Both the position numbers and the translations under genes were made by a program. A model generated the notes under the pieces. That model saw only the letters and a list, made by a program, of their open reading frames with translations. It did no database searches and had not been told where the DNA came from. This document shows, in pieces, positions 24,098 to 34,014 of a DNA stretch of 34,114 bases (position 1 is its first letter; each line of letters starts with the position of its first letter). Source of the stretch: Methanothrix sp. (GTDB lineage: Archaea; Halobacteriota; Methanosarcinia; Methanotrichales; Methanotrichaceae); assembly GCA_025361645.1 (NCBI GenBank), contig JANYKI010000134.1, positions 1 through 34,114 on the forward strand, given 5' to 3'.

Positions 24098-25060
24098 CTA
24101 CACCTCCAGGCAGCAGGCGGGGTCCGGCCCCAGGAAATCACCCGTTTTTGCATAGGCCCGCGCCCGGCAGCCTCCGCAGGTCCCGGAAAAACTGCACAGT
24201 CCGCACTTTCCTTTAAGAACCCTATCTCGCAGCGCCCGAAGCTCTGTTGCATTCTCCCATATCTCTATAAATTTCTTTTCCCTGATGTTCCCGACCCGCA
24301 GAGGAAAATAGCCGCAGGGATAGACATCGCCCTTTCGGGAGACAAAGACGAAGCTTTTGCCCGCGAGACAGCCACCGGCGCGCCCCTTCCCGGGCCTGGC
24401 TATTCGAGCATACTGGGGTGCGCAGGTGACCTGCACCTCCAGGGAGCGAAATTCTCGCTCCCGATCGATCTCGATGAGAAGCTGCTCCTGCCGCTGTGGC
24501 GAGATGAGATCCGCCTCCCGGCCCCGGCCCGTGGCCACCAGGAAAAAGAAGTGCAGGGCACGAGCCCCCACTCTTTGAGCCAGATCGAAGATTGCAGCTA
24601 CGTCGGACTCATTCTTGCTGGTGAGGGTGTTGTTGATCTGAAAATCGACCTTACCGCAGAGGTTGTCTATTCCTCGCATGGCCGCTTGAAAGCAACCCTT
24701 GCCGCGAATCAGATCATGCTTCTCAGGCGTTGCCCCGTCCAGGCTGATGCTGACTCGCGAGATGCCAGAGGCTGCAATCTCGTCTGCAACCTTTGCTGTG
24801 AGCAGCGTTCCGTTGCTGGCCAAAGAGACGCGCATGCCCAAATCTGTGCCGTGACGCGCTATTTGGAAGATATCGGGCCGCAGCAAGGGCTCGCCGCCGC
24901 TTAAGATGAGCATGGGCTCTAAGGAGGCAATGCTGTTCAGAAAGGAAAGTGCCTCTTCTGTGGAAAGCTCATCCGGATCGGGCAAAAAAGAAGCAGAGGC
25001 GCGGCAGTAGCCGCAGGACAGATTGCAGGCTGCCGTCACCTCCCAAGCAACAATCAGCAT
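24098..25060 (-). CDS. ahbD: Radical SAM heme synthase, AhbD-like
   Basis: AhbD converts iron-coproporphyrin III to heme b by oxidative decarboxylation of two propionates. The 320-residue product has the radical SAM motif CNLSCGYC (about residues 12-19), the LSGGEPL motif, VSISLDGA, and a SPASM-like C-terminus with many Cys (VYPCGYFPL, CGLCSFSGTCGGCRA, ACCLEV) for auxiliary Fe-S clusters. It is next to ahbA/B, which supports a heme role; AhbC is the main alternative. Start and asd stop share a base (TGATG). Confidence 0.82.
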   Translation of the reverse strand: MLIVAWEVTAACNLSCGYCRASASFLPDPDELSTEEALSFLNSIASLEPMLILSGGEPLLRPDIFQIARHGTDLGMRVSLASNGTLLTAKVADEIAASGISRVSISLDGATPEKHDLIRGKGCFQAAMRGIDNLCGKVDFQINNTLTSKNESDVAAIFDLAQRVGARALHFFFLVATGRGREADLISPQRQEQLLIEIDREREFRSLEVQVTCAPQYARIARPGKGRAGGCLAGKSFVFVSRKGDVYPCGYFPLRVGNIREKKFIEIWENATELRALRDRVLKGKCGLCSFSGTCGGCRARAYAKTGDFLGPDPACCLEV

Positions 25061-26088
25061 CAAAGCAGGCCTTTTTTCACCAGCAATTCGGCATTGAGAA
25101 TGCTGGCACCCGCTGCGCCACGCACGGTGTTGTGGCCCATGCAGATGAACCTGATTCCCGACCTGATCCGTCCTACGGAAACGGACATGCCGTTACCCCT
25201 GTCGCGATCGAGCCGGGGCTGAGGTCGATCGGGCTCATCTTTGACGATGATCGCTTTTTTGGGCGAGGTGGGCAGATCTCCAAGACCAGCATCGAAGTTT
25301 TGCATGGCCTTCTTGACCTCTTCTGGTGTGGGATTGTCTCTCATGGTCACCCAGACAGCTTCCGTGTGCCCGTCCATGACCGGCACGCGATGGCAACTGG
25401 CGCTCACGGAGAAATCCGCATACACGATTTTTTCGCCGTCAAAGCGGCCCAGGATCTTCTGCGGCTCAGTCTCCACCTTCTCTTCCTCGCCGCCGATGTA
25501 GGGAATGACGTTGCCAAGGATGGCCATGGAGGGCACACCCTCATATCCTGCTCCGGACACGGCCTGCATGGATGCCACATGCACGCTCTTGATGCCGAAC
25601 TTCATGAGCGGCTTGAGGGGCAGGGTGAACATGACCGTGGTGCAGTTGGGGTTGGTGGTGAGATATCCATCCCAGCCTCGCTTTTCCCGCTGCACTTTGA
25701 TGAGATCCAGGTGGTCGTAATTGCACTCCGGTATGAGCAGAGGCACATCTTCCACCATGCGATAAGAGCTGGTATTGCTGGCTACCGCAAAGCCTGCCGC
25801 CGCGAAGGCCGGCTCAACGGTCATGGCGTCGTCGGAGGGGAGCGCGGAAAATACAATATCCGCATCGACTTCTCGCGGATCGACGTTGACTACGGTCATC
25901 TCCGCGATATCATCGGGAAGCTCACTCTCCAGGCGCCACTTGGCAGCGTCTTTGTACTTCTTGCCCGCACTTCTCTGTGAAGCGGCGAGGCTCGTCAGCT
26001 CAAACCAGGGATGGTTCTTCAATCCTTCAATGAAGCGCTGTCCCACGGCACCGGTGGCACCTAAGACGCCAGCTTTGATCTTTGCCAT
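25060..26088 (-). CDS. asd: Aspartate-semialdehyde dehydrogenase
   Basis: This enzyme makes aspartate semialdehyde for lysine, threonine and methionine synthesis. The 342-residue product has the NADP Rossmann motif [11 protein letters not shown], the active-site Cys in [18 protein letters not shown], and the [14 protein letters not shown] block, all of the archaeal/fungal-type Asd. SD-like AGGTGATT precedes the ATG at 26088. It heads an operon with ahbD and ahbA/B. Confidence 0.92.
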   Translation of the reverse strand: MAKIKAGVLGATGAVGQRFIEGLKNHPWFELTSLAASQRSAGKKYKDAAKWRLESELPDDIAEMTVVNVDPREVDADIVFSALPSDDAMTVEPAFAAAGFAVASNTSSYRMVEDVPLLIPECNYDHLDLIKVQREKRGWDGYLTTNPNCTTVMFTLPLKPLMKFGIKSVHVASMQAVSGAGYEGVPSMAILGNVIPYIGGEEEKVETEPQKILGRFDGEKIVYADFSVSASCHRVPVMDGHTEAVWVTMRDNPTPEEVKKAMQNFDAGLGDLPTSPKKAIIVKDEPDRPQPRLDRDRGNGMSVSVGRIRSGIRFICMGHNTVRGAAGASILNAELLVKKGLL

Positions 26089-26127
26089 TATCAATCACCT
26101 AAAGCTAGAGTGGGGCTTAGAGCTAGG

Positions 26128-26142
26128 GATGTATATATTTCT
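26128..26142 (-). promoter_or_regulatory. TATA box for the asd-ahb operon
   Basis: On the minus strand AAATATATAC lies about 45 bp before the asd ATG, placing a start site roughly 20 nt upstream of the gene. By position only. Confidence 0.5.
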
Positions 26143-26194
26143 TGTCCGAAGGGGGCCGATAAAAAAGGATTAAGATTTGAGGATTACACATAGT

Positions 26195-26764
26195 TTACTC
26201 GCCTACACAGGATTTCTTCCTAACTCCGTAGCTTTTGGCAAACTCGCGGTTAACCTCGACCACTTCCTCATTGAAGTGCTTGAGGCTCTCGGGAACAGGC
26301 CCCAGCGCATCGGCCTTCTCCTGCGTATCAACCAGGGCGCCATGCGGCACGAACTTGCCGTCTGCCAGCGTGACGCCTATAACTGCCGCCGCATGGCCGA
26401 CAAAGCACTTCTTGCCCAAAGTGGAGGCATGAACCACGGAGTTAAAGCCCACAAAACTCTCGTCCCCTATCTTCATGGGCCCGTGAATTACGGCACCATG
26501 AGCTATGGAGATCTTTTTTTCGAGCTTAATGGAGCTGCCCATCAGACCGTGGAAGACAACGCCGTCCTGGATGTTGCACTTATCACCGATGATGATGGGG
26601 TTGGCCTCGTCCGCTCGCAGGGATACGCACGGGCCCACATAAACCTCCTCTCCGATGCGCACATCGCCGATAACCACAGCGGATTCGTCCACGTAAGCCG
26701 TTGCTGCCACCGTTGGTAGGCATTCATTGCTGTTCCATGATGTCTTAGGGTTGGCTTTAAGCAT
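26195..26764 (-). CDS. Gamma-class carbonic anhydrase, CamH type
   Basis: The 189-residue protein is a left-handed beta-helix of hexapeptide repeats (VVIGDVRIGEEVYVGP). It keeps Arg50, Glu53, His72, His89 and His94, matching Arg59, Glu62, His81, His117 and His122 of Methanosarcina Cam. The Arg50 to His72 and His89 to His94 spacings match exactly. It lacks the acidic loop between His81 and His117, so it resembles CamH. It interconverts CO2 and bicarbonate. The ATG at 26764 has AGGTGGTG just upstream. It is divergent from the OFA transporter 27077, and a 5' remnant copy lies at 28458-28628. Confidence 0.88.
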   Translation of the reverse strand: MLKANPKTSWNSNECLPTVAATAYVDESAVVIGDVRIGEEVYVGPCVSLRADEANPIIIGDKCNIQDGVVFHGLMGSSIKLEKKISIAHGAVIHGPMKIGDESFVGFNSVVHASTLGKKCFVGHAAAVIGVTLADGKFVPHGALVDTQEKADALGPVPESLKHFNEEVVEVNREFAKSYGVRKKSCVGE

Positions 26765-27076
26765 ATTAGCACCACCTATCCACGGCATTGGCCATTCACC
26801 TTAAAAGAGATTGCCATGAACGATGATTTGCATAGAGACTTATCTACTATTGTCGAATGGCGATAGATAATCTCCTTTAATCAAGGCAGCTTTTTTGGAT
26901 TGGCAGGGTGCGCACCGAATACTAATGTAGATTAACTACAAAATTTTTGCAATATGTATAAAATTATAATCTATAATCGCGATAGTTGTTATAATTGCCG
27001 CTAAATTTAAATATATGTGGGACAAAATTAGATCCAAGTGATTAAAAACACTCAGATATACGAAGGTGTGTAACTT
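26765..27076. promoter_or_regulatory. Divergent carbonic anhydrase / OFA1 promoter region
   Basis: A 312-bp, AT-rich intergenic region. A TATA box TTTAAATATA at 27006-27015 fits the plus-strand transporter, with the ATG 62 bp after the box. Similar sequence recurs at 28636-28790. Confidence 0.55.
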
Positions 27077-28369
27077 ATGGCAGAAGATGTGAAGATATTG
27101 GGCATGCCACCTGAATCTGGGCGATGGCTGCTGATAATTATTGGAACAATTATCGAGCTTTGTCTCGGTGCAGTGTATGCTTATAGTATAATTAGCGTTC
27201 CTTTGAAAAAGATATTTACTGCTCCCGTCGCTGATGGGGGCTTTGGATTAACCGTTAGCGCCATGCAGATGTCGCTTCCTTACATCGCATCCCTGGCGTT
27301 CTTTGCCCTGACCATGCCATTGGTCGGCAAATACATTGAAAAATATGGACCGCGAAAAGTAGGAATGCTGGGCGGCGTCATCGTAGGCCTGGGCTGGATC
27401 TTGGGTTCCACAGCCACATCTCCTACGATGCTTATGATTCTGTACGGCGTTATCGCAGGTATTGGCGTGGGCATCGCATACAACTGTCCCATCACCACCG
27501 CAGCCAGATGGTTCCCTGACAAGCGCGGCCTGGCCGTGGGATTGACACTTCTGGGGTTCGGATTCTCCGCATATATCACCGGCAAAATGTCGGAGATAAT
27601 CTCTGCGAGCTTCGGCGGAGTTTTCGGCTCCATGCGCATCTTAGGCATAGCATTTTTGATCATAATCGTGGTCCTCTCCATGTTCCTGGTCTTCCCTCCC
27701 GCTGGCTGGACCCCCCGTGGCTGGAAGCCGCCTGTAGCTGCTGCCGGAGGCAAGAAGACCGATTACATGAGAGATGAGATGTCAAAGAACAAGGCGTTCT
27801 ATGGCCTCTGGATCTGCTATGTGATCGGTGCACTGGCCGGACTGATGGCCATCGGAGTTGCCAAGCCTGCTGGCCTGGAAGTGGCAGCAAATGCCATGAT
27901 TGCAGAAGCTGACATAACCCAGAAACTAACTGACCTCACTTTGATCTTCGCATTCTGCAATGCCGTAGGCAGGCCGCTATTCGGCACTCTGACCGATAAG
28001 CTCACACCACCCAGGACGGCTATTCTGTCCTATGTGATCATCATAGCGGCTTCCCTGCTGATGTACACTAATCCGGCATCAATTACCATGTACACGGTTG
28101 CCTTCGCCCTGCTCTGGCTCTGCCTGGGCGGCTGGCTGGCCATCGCGCCGGCTACAACAGCGAGCTACTTCGGCACCAAGGACTACGCCCGAAACTATGG
28201 CCTGGTCTACACCGCATATGGCGTCGGCGCCATCATTGGAAATTTAATGGCAGGAGCTGCCAAGGACATGCTGGGCGGCTATGTCAATGTCTTCCCATAT
28301 GTGGCCGTACTGGCAGCATTGGGCATTATCGTGGCCTTTGTAATGGTAAAACCACCGAACGAAGCTTAA
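27077..28369 (+). CDS. OFA-family MFS transporter, copy 1
   Basis: The 430-residue protein has twelve hydrophobic helices. IIELCLGAVYAYSII is the first, RWFPDKRGLAVGLTLLGFGF is the loop 2-3-like signature, and FGTLTDKLTPPR lies in the second half. OFA (oxalate:formate antiporter) members carry small carboxylates. The carbonic anhydrase neighbour fits acetate, formate or bicarbonate transport, but the substrate is an inference. AGGTGTG precedes the ATG, and a T8 run (28374-28381) follows the gene. Confidence 0.85.
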   Translation: MAEDVKILGMPPESGRWLLIIIGTIIELCLGAVYAYSIISVPLKKIFTAPVADGGFGLTVSAMQMSLPYIASLAFFALTMPLVGKYIEKYGPRKVGMLGGVIVGLGWILGSTATSPTMLMILYGVIAGIGVGIAYNCPITTAARWFPDKRGLAVGLTLLGFGFSAYITGKMSEIISASFGGVFGSMRILGIAFLIIIVVLSMFLVFPPAGWTPRGWKPPVAAAGGKKTDYMRDEMSKNKAFYGLWICYVIGALAGLMAIGVAKPAGLEVAANAMIAEADITQKLTDLTLIFAFCNAVGRPLFGTLTDKLTPPRTAILSYVIIIAASLLMYTNPASITMYTVAFALLWLCLGGWLAIAPATTASYFGTKDYARNYGLVYTAYGVGAIIGNLMAGAAKDMLGGYVNVFPYVAVLAALGIIVAFVMVKPPNEA

Positions 28370-28373
28370 ATAA

Positions 28374-28381
28374 TTTTTTTT
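28374..28381 (+). terminator. T-run terminator after OFA1
   Basis: Eight T in a row a few bases after the OFA1 stop. Archaeal termination often occurs at such U-rich tracts. Confidence 0.5.
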
Positions 28382-28457
28382 GCTTAATATTGTCCTGTGT
28401 GGGTATTGTTTTTTTATTTTGTCTTTGGTTTTTAGCATAAACGTATATCCTGTGCTG

Positions 28458-28628
28458 GAAGATCAGGAGATTAGCCTCGCTCGTTCGCAGGGATACGCGA
28501 GGTGCCACGTAAACATCTTCACCAATGCGCACATCGCCTATGATCATTGCGGATTCGTCCACGTATGCCGTTGCTGCAACCGTTGGCGTGTATTCATTGC
28601 TTAGCGATAGATAATTTCGCGGGATCAT
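28458..28628 (-). pseudogene. 5' remnant of a second gamma carbonic anhydrase gene
   Basis: Minus-strand translation from ATG 28628 gives MIPRNYLSLSNEYTPTVAAT, then AYVDESAMIIGDVRIGEDVY, VAPRVSLRTSEANLL. It parallels the start of the intact gene (PTVAATAYVDESAVVIGDVRIG...). It breaks off before all of the zinc His residues. The frame runs on into transporter 1 sequence on the other strand without homology. Confidence 0.88.
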
Positions 28629-28920
28629 TGCTGCTTTTTTGGATCGGCGGTGTGTGCATCGAATACGAATGTAAATTGACCACGATATTTTTGCGATATG
28701 TGTAATATTATAATCTATAATCGCTATAATTGCCGCCAAATTTAAATATATGGGAGATGAAATTAGGTCCAAGCCATTGAATAATATCTCAGGGTGAGGG
28801 AGGGGATAAGGAGGGATCTAATAAAAATAGACTCATGGAAACTTTCATCCTTAATGCATATTATATTTATTGACTGTATTGAATGAGAATAAATCGTTAT
28901 CATCGAAAGGTGTTAAACTT
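28629..28920. promoter_or_regulatory. OFA2 upstream region, duplicated promoter plus insertion
   Basis: The segment 28636-28790 matches 26885-27056, with TATA box TTTAAATATA at 28741-28750. Between it and the gene, about 28790-28905 is extra, including a second TATA-like ATTATATTTATTG at 28860-28872. The GGTGTTAAACTTATG at the gene start matches OFA1. Confidence 0.6.
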
Positions 28921-30246
28921 ATGGCTGGAAATTCAGCATCACAGGAGCCGCCCGGTGGGCGGTGGATGATGGTAGTAATAGGCATCATAATTCAGCTTTG
29001 TCTGGGTGCCATTTATGCTTACGGAGCAGTGAGGGGTGACATATCAGGTTACTTCAAGTCCATAATGGCCATAGCAGACCCGGCCACAAAAGGCCCAAGT
29101 GCATTTGATATGACCTGGCCTTTTATCACATTTCTGGCGTTGTTCGCCTTAACAATGCCGCTGGCTGGACCTTACATACAGAAGATGGGCCCCAAGAAGG
29201 TAAGCATGATTGGAGGAGCACTCTGCGGCCTTGGGTGGCTCGCGGCCTCGTATGCTACTTCGCCTTCAATGCTCATTCCACTGTATGGCATTATCGGTGG
29301 ATTGGGTGTAGGCATAGCTTATGGCGTCCCAATCGCGGTATCCGCGCAATGGTTCCCTGATAAACGCGGCCTTGCCGTGGGACTTACGGTGTTGGGCTTC
29401 GGCTTCTCTTCTGCCGTGATCTCATACGCCACGCTATTCCTGAAATCGTCGGGCCTCCAAATAATGAACATCCTGCAGGTCTATGGTATCGCGTTCATCA
29501 TCATTACTGTAGTGGCATCTATGTTTCTTAGGTTCCCACCGGCGGGCTGGAAACCGGCCGGCTGGGCCCCACCAACACCTGTGGCCGGAGCGGCCCAGAA
29601 AGTTGACTTCATGCGAAGCGATATGACCAAGACGGGCACCTTCAAAGGACTCTGGTTGTGCTATGCTATCGGGGCTCTAGCCGGGCTGACGGCCATTGGA
29701 ATAGTTGGGCCGGTAGGCAAAGAAGTAATGGCAAACGCAGGCAAGACTGCGGCAGAATCGACGGCAATGATATTCCAGCTGATCCTTCCGTTCGCTATTA
29801 TGAACGGCATTGGAAGACCTATCTTTGGCTCTCTGACGGATAAGCTAACTCCCAAAAATGCAGCCATGCTTACATATGTGCTCATAATAGGGGCATCCTT
29901 GCTGATGTACTCGAGCTATTCCTCTATCACTGCATTCATAGTCAGCTTCGCCATACTCTGGGGTTGTCTTGGTGCCTGGCTGGCCATAGCGCCAACTGCC
30001 ACAGCAAGCTACTTTGGAATGAAAGACAACGCCAAGAACTACGGACTGGTCTTCACAGCCTATGGTGTTGGAGCGGTGGTCGGAGGCCTTATCGCGGCTC
30101 AAATCGCAGCCACTACTAAGGTCGCAGCCGGTGCTACATTCCTGGATGCTTATAGGCCGTTCTTCCTGGTTGTAGCCGCCTTGGCTGCAGTGGGACTTGT
30201 CGTGGCCTTCATGCTATTGAAGCCACCAGTTAAGAAAACCACATAG
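28921..30246 (+). CDS. OFA-family MFS transporter, copy 2
   Basis: The 441-residue twelve-helix protein is a close paralogue of copy 1. Shared landmarks are GGRWMMVVIGIIIQLCLGAIYA, WFPDKRGLAVGLTVLGFGF and SLTDKLTPKNAAMLTY. It is an intact second gene of the tandem duplication. The ATG at 28921 is used because GGTG precedes it as in copy 1. A T10 run at 30267-30276 follows. Confidence 0.85.
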   Translation: MAGNSASQEPPGGRWMMVVIGIIIQLCLGAIYAYGAVRGDISGYFKSIMAIADPATKGPSAFDMTWPFITFLALFALTMPLAGPYIQKMGPKKVSMIGGALCGLGWLAASYATSPSMLIPLYGIIGGLGVGIAYGVPIAVSAQWFPDKRGLAVGLTVLGFGFSSAVISYATLFLKSSGLQIMNILQVYGIAFIIITVVASMFLRFPPAGWKPAGWAPPTPVAGAAQKVDFMRSDMTKTGTFKGLWLCYAIGALAGLTAIGIVGPVGKEVMANAGKTAAESTAMIFQLILPFAIMNGIGRPIFGSLTDKLTPKNAAMLTYVLIIGASLLMYSSYSSITAFIVSFAILWGCLGAWLAIAPTATASYFGMKDNAKNYGLVFTAYGVGAVVGGLIAAQIAATTKVAAGATFLDAYRPFFLVVAALAAVGLVVAFMLLKPPVKKTT

Positions 30247-30266
30247 AGAACCTGCTTAATTTTTAA

Positions 30267-30276
30267 TTTTTTTTTT
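30267..30276 (+). terminator. T-run terminator after OFA2
   Basis: Ten T in a row 21 bp after the OFA2 stop, preceded by a T-rich tract. It matches the archaeal U-tract termination pattern. Confidence 0.6.
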
Positions 30277-30376
30277 ATTTCAGTTTACTGATAGCTCTAT
30301 TGTAGTTGAACACTAAGAGCGATGTCTAAAAGTTAGTTTAAAAAATTCTTTACTGATTCCTTAAGCCAAGTCTTAT

Positions 30377-31783
<1,407 letters not shown>

Positions 31784-31793
31784 CTTTAAACCC

Positions 31794-31970
31794 CTAATAA
31801 TCAGCCTTTCTCATCCACTTGTGACTTCCCATTCGCAGCTTGGATGAATTACCAAAGCCGCAGTGAACACATACTTTTCTCTTGAAGTTGAACGATATGC
31901 TGCCACAGCGTCTGCATCGGATATGCGAACTCTTGTGGCGCTTGCCCATAGAAGGAGTACCTTTTGTCAT
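31794..31970 (-). CDS. rpl37e: 50S ribosomal protein L37e
   Basis: The 58-residue product is [20 protein letters not shown] and continues with [17 protein letters not shown] and [12 protein letters not shown]. It has a CxxC...CxxC zinc ribbon and is basic throughout, the standard L37e. GAGGTG lies 6 nt before the ATG at 31970. It lies between LSm and purF, a conserved archaeal order. Confidence 0.95.
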   Translation of the reverse strand: MTKGTPSMGKRHKSSHIRCRRCGSISFNFKRKVCVHCGFGNSSKLRMGSHKWMRKADY

Positions 31971-31980
31971 CTAGAACACC

Positions 31981-32199
31981 TCAAGGTGAAATATATACTA
32001 CGTTATCTCCTCGCACGATCACAGTTCCAATCTTGCGTGCGACCGCCCCTTCTGCCACTTCTTCAGTTTTTTCGAGCACTAGGTTCATGTGTATATCATA
32101 ACCCTGTAGCTCTCCCCGAAAGACCCTTCCGTCCTTTAGCTTAACTATGACAGGCCCATTCAGTGATTCATTCAGAATATCAAGCGGTCTCTGACCCAT
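31981..32199 (-). CDS. Archaeal Sm-like (LSm) RNA-binding protein
   Basis: The 72-residue product has both Sm motifs: [20 protein letters not shown] and [15 protein letters not shown], then [16 protein letters not shown] (Sm2 with RGDN). It forms a ring binding U-rich RNA. The ATG at 32199 is the typical MGQRPLD start; a longer frame start upstream is unlikely. It begins an operon with L37e and purF. Confidence 0.93.
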   Translation of the reverse strand: MGQRPLDILNESLNGPVIVKLKDGRVFRGELQGYDIHMNLVLEKTEEVAEGAVARKIGTVIVRGDNVVYISP

Positions 32200-32258
32200 T
32201 AACCTCTCTCCAGCATTGATAACCGCAAAAGGCTTCAAAATCCAAACGTGCTCGTTGC

Positions 32259-32268
32259 ATATTTAAAC
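32259..32268 (+). promoter_or_regulatory. TATA box for the PUA gene
   Basis: CATATTTAAA about 25 bp before the ATG at 32291 would put the start of transcription at or next to the start codon, so the mRNA is probably leaderless. Confidence 0.5.
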
Positions 32269-32290
32269 CTATCGGGATATTCTGTTGTGC

Positions 32291-32773
32291 ATGAAGATAA
32301 AATCCAGGCATCACCTCAAGGGGAGCGACGCTCGGAAGGTAATCGCTAAAATAGAGCCCTTACTGGACGACCCATCTCGCCTGCGTCAATCATCGCTAGA
32401 GATGGCGATAAGCGATGAGGGGGTAGATCTCATCTTCGTAGATGGTCGGCCTTTGATGATGATTGTGGAAGAGCAGCCCTTCTTCACCGTGCTCGGAGCC
32501 ATTGAACTTATGCCGAAGAAGAGACTGGTAGTAGTAGACGCGGGCGCGGTGCGTTTTGTGGTGAATGGGGCAGACATCATGAAGCCTGGCATAGTCTCTG
32601 CCGATCCAGAGATAGCTGTTGGCGACCTGGTGGTAATCGCAGAGGAGAGGCATCAAAAGCCTCTGGCCATAGGCCGGGCCCTGGTAGCGGGAACCGATAT
32701 GAAGGGTGAGGGAAAGGCGGTCAAGTCGCTGCACCACGTGGGCGATGCGATCTGGAATGAGCTGGTGGAATGA
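32291..32773 (+). CDS. PUA-domain RNA-binding protein (archaeal MCT-1-like)
   Basis: The 160-residue product starts MKIKSRHHLKGSDARKVI, with a N-terminal region and a C-terminal PUA domain (VVVDAGAVRFVVNGADIMKP, VVIAEERHQKPLAIGRALVA). This is the MCTS1/Tma20-like group that binds tRNA or ribosomal subunits in recycling or start-site selection. It is divergent from LSm, sharing a 91-bp region. The next gene starts 3 nt after. Confidence 0.87.
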   Translation: MKIKSRHHLKGSDARKVIAKIEPLLDDPSRLRQSSLEMAISDEGVDLIFVDGRPLMMIVEEQPFFTVLGAIELMPKKRLVVVDAGAVRFVVNGADIMKPGIVSADPEIAVGDLVVIAEERHQKPLAIGRALVAGTDMKGEGKAVKSLHHVGDAIWNELVE

Positions 32774-32776
32774 AGA

Positions 32777-33676
32777 ATGGAAGAAATTGGTGAGATGATC
32801 GGCAAAGGGTTTAGCGTCTGGCGGAGCAACTTAAACCTATGTATTCCCTTCCTGCTCAGCATCTTCGTCTCCATGCTGATCTTAGTGCCCTTCCTGGCAG
32901 CCTTCTTTATGACCGTTCTGCCCATGGAGAGCATAAATGCGACATTGTTGCTGCAAAATGTTGAGGATATGCAAGAACTGCAGACTCAGATGCAAGGATC
33001 TTTGGGTGGCCTTGCCATGGACAAGATCCTGCAGATCGCAGTAATCTTCCTGGTGCTGGTCGTGCTCTTGTCTCTGGTCAATGCATTCTTCACAGCCGGG
33101 GCCATCGGCATGGCCAGGCAGGCTCTGGAGGAAGGAAGATCAAATACGGGTGCCATGTGGTCTGCCGGAAAGAAGTATTTCTTTAACATGTTCCTGGCAA
33201 CCCTGCTGATGGGGCTCCTGACACTGGCGGGCCTGATCTTCCTTCTGCCGGCCCTGGCGGGAGGAGCGACGTCTTTGCAAGCGGATTCGCAGGCGGTAGG
33301 CCTGTTGGCTGTGGGCCTGCTCCTGTTCATCCTTTATGTCCTGGTCCTGTCAGTGATCCTGGCAATGATGCCTTATGCCCTGGTAGTGCAGGGCCTGGGG
33401 CCCATGCAGGCCGTTTTGGCATCCCTAAATTTTTTCCGGTATAACAAGTTTGATGTGGTAATTCTCTGGTTGGTAGTAGAAGCTTTATCTTTGGGCCTGC
33501 AGATGATGGGCGGCGCATTTTCCACGGGCGGGGGGACAGGAGGCGAGCCCATATCCGCAATCACTGGCATAGTGAATTTGCTGGTTTTAGCGCCACTATC
33601 CAATCTCTGGTGGACAAGGCTTTATATGAACAGAAAAGGGATGCTAAAAGTCGATGAGGTGAAGGATCCGTGGTGA
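32777..33676 (+). CDS. Multi-pass membrane protein of unknown function
   Basis: The 299-residue protein has about six hydrophobic helices (LCIPFLLSIFVSMLILVPFL, AVIFLVLVVLLSLV, LLAVGLLLFILYVLVLSVIL) and an FFTAGAIGMARQALEEG segment seen in archaeal DUF4013/DUF7847-type membrane proteins. The family assignment is tentative. It starts 3 nt after the PUA gene, as part of an operon. Confidence 0.75.
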   Translation: MEEIGEMIGKGFSVWRSNLNLCIPFLLSIFVSMLILVPFLAAFFMTVLPMESINATLLLQNVEDMQELQTQMQGSLGGLAMDKILQIAVIFLVLVVLLSLVNAFFTAGAIGMARQALEEGRSNTGAMWSAGKKYFFNMFLATLLMGLLTLAGLIFLLPALAGGATSLQADSQAVGLLAVGLLLFILYVLVLSVILAMMPYALVVQGLGPMQAVLASLNFFRYNKFDVVILWLVVEALSLGLQMMGGAFSTGGGTGGEPISAITGIVNLLVLAPLSNLWWTRLYMNRKGMLKVDEVKDPW

Positions 33677-33954
33677 ATTTTCCAAATTTGAAATATGCAG
33701 ATCTTATTTTGCGTTTTCGGCAGTATACGCTGATGCAACAGGCCGTCATTGCCGGTATTATGGTTTTGTTGGTATACATCCCATATTCCTACTTTTTGCT
33801 GAATTTAAACATCGTAGAATCGATCAGCATGGCCATATATTCTGCCATCTTGTTCATAGTAGTGTACTATATCACATCATCAATTATGACCAAGAAGAGC
33901 AAGCAGTTGGCAAAGCAATCCGTGGGGCCGAAGAAGGGACTACGCAATAAATGA
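33673..33954 (+). CDS. Small two-helix membrane protein
   Basis: The 93-residue product has two hydrophobic helices (QAVIAGIMVLLVYIPYSYFL and SMAIYSAILFIVVYYITSS) and a Lys-rich C-terminus (TKKSKQLAKQSVGPKKGLRN). The GTG start at 33673 overlaps the upstream stop (GTGA), indicating translational coupling; a GTG at 33670 is an alternative. The family is not recognised. Confidence 0.65.
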   Translation: MNFPNLKYADLILRFRQYTLMQQAVIAGIMVLLVYIPYSYFLLNLNIVESISMAIYSAILFIVVYYITSSIMTKKSKQLAKQSVGPKKGLRNK

Positions 33955-33994
33955 GGCGCATTTAGGAATGACGGGGGTGCAGGGGCAGAGAATC

Positions 33995-34014
33995 CCTGCC
34001 TCTTCAGAGGCGGG
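33995..34014. other. IS605-like hairpin near the right edge
   Basis: CCTGCCTC-TTCA-GAGGCGGG (8-bp stem, TTCA loop). It has the same form as the hairpins at 13426 and 13769. No transposase is visible in the 100 bp to the edge; it might be an element end or a terminator of the PUA operon. Confidence 0.4.

Noticed and set aside
24038-25980. Two long plus-strand frames (288 and 343 codons) opposite ahbD and asd
   Set aside because: They are antisense shadows of GC-rich genes whose own motifs are unmistakable.
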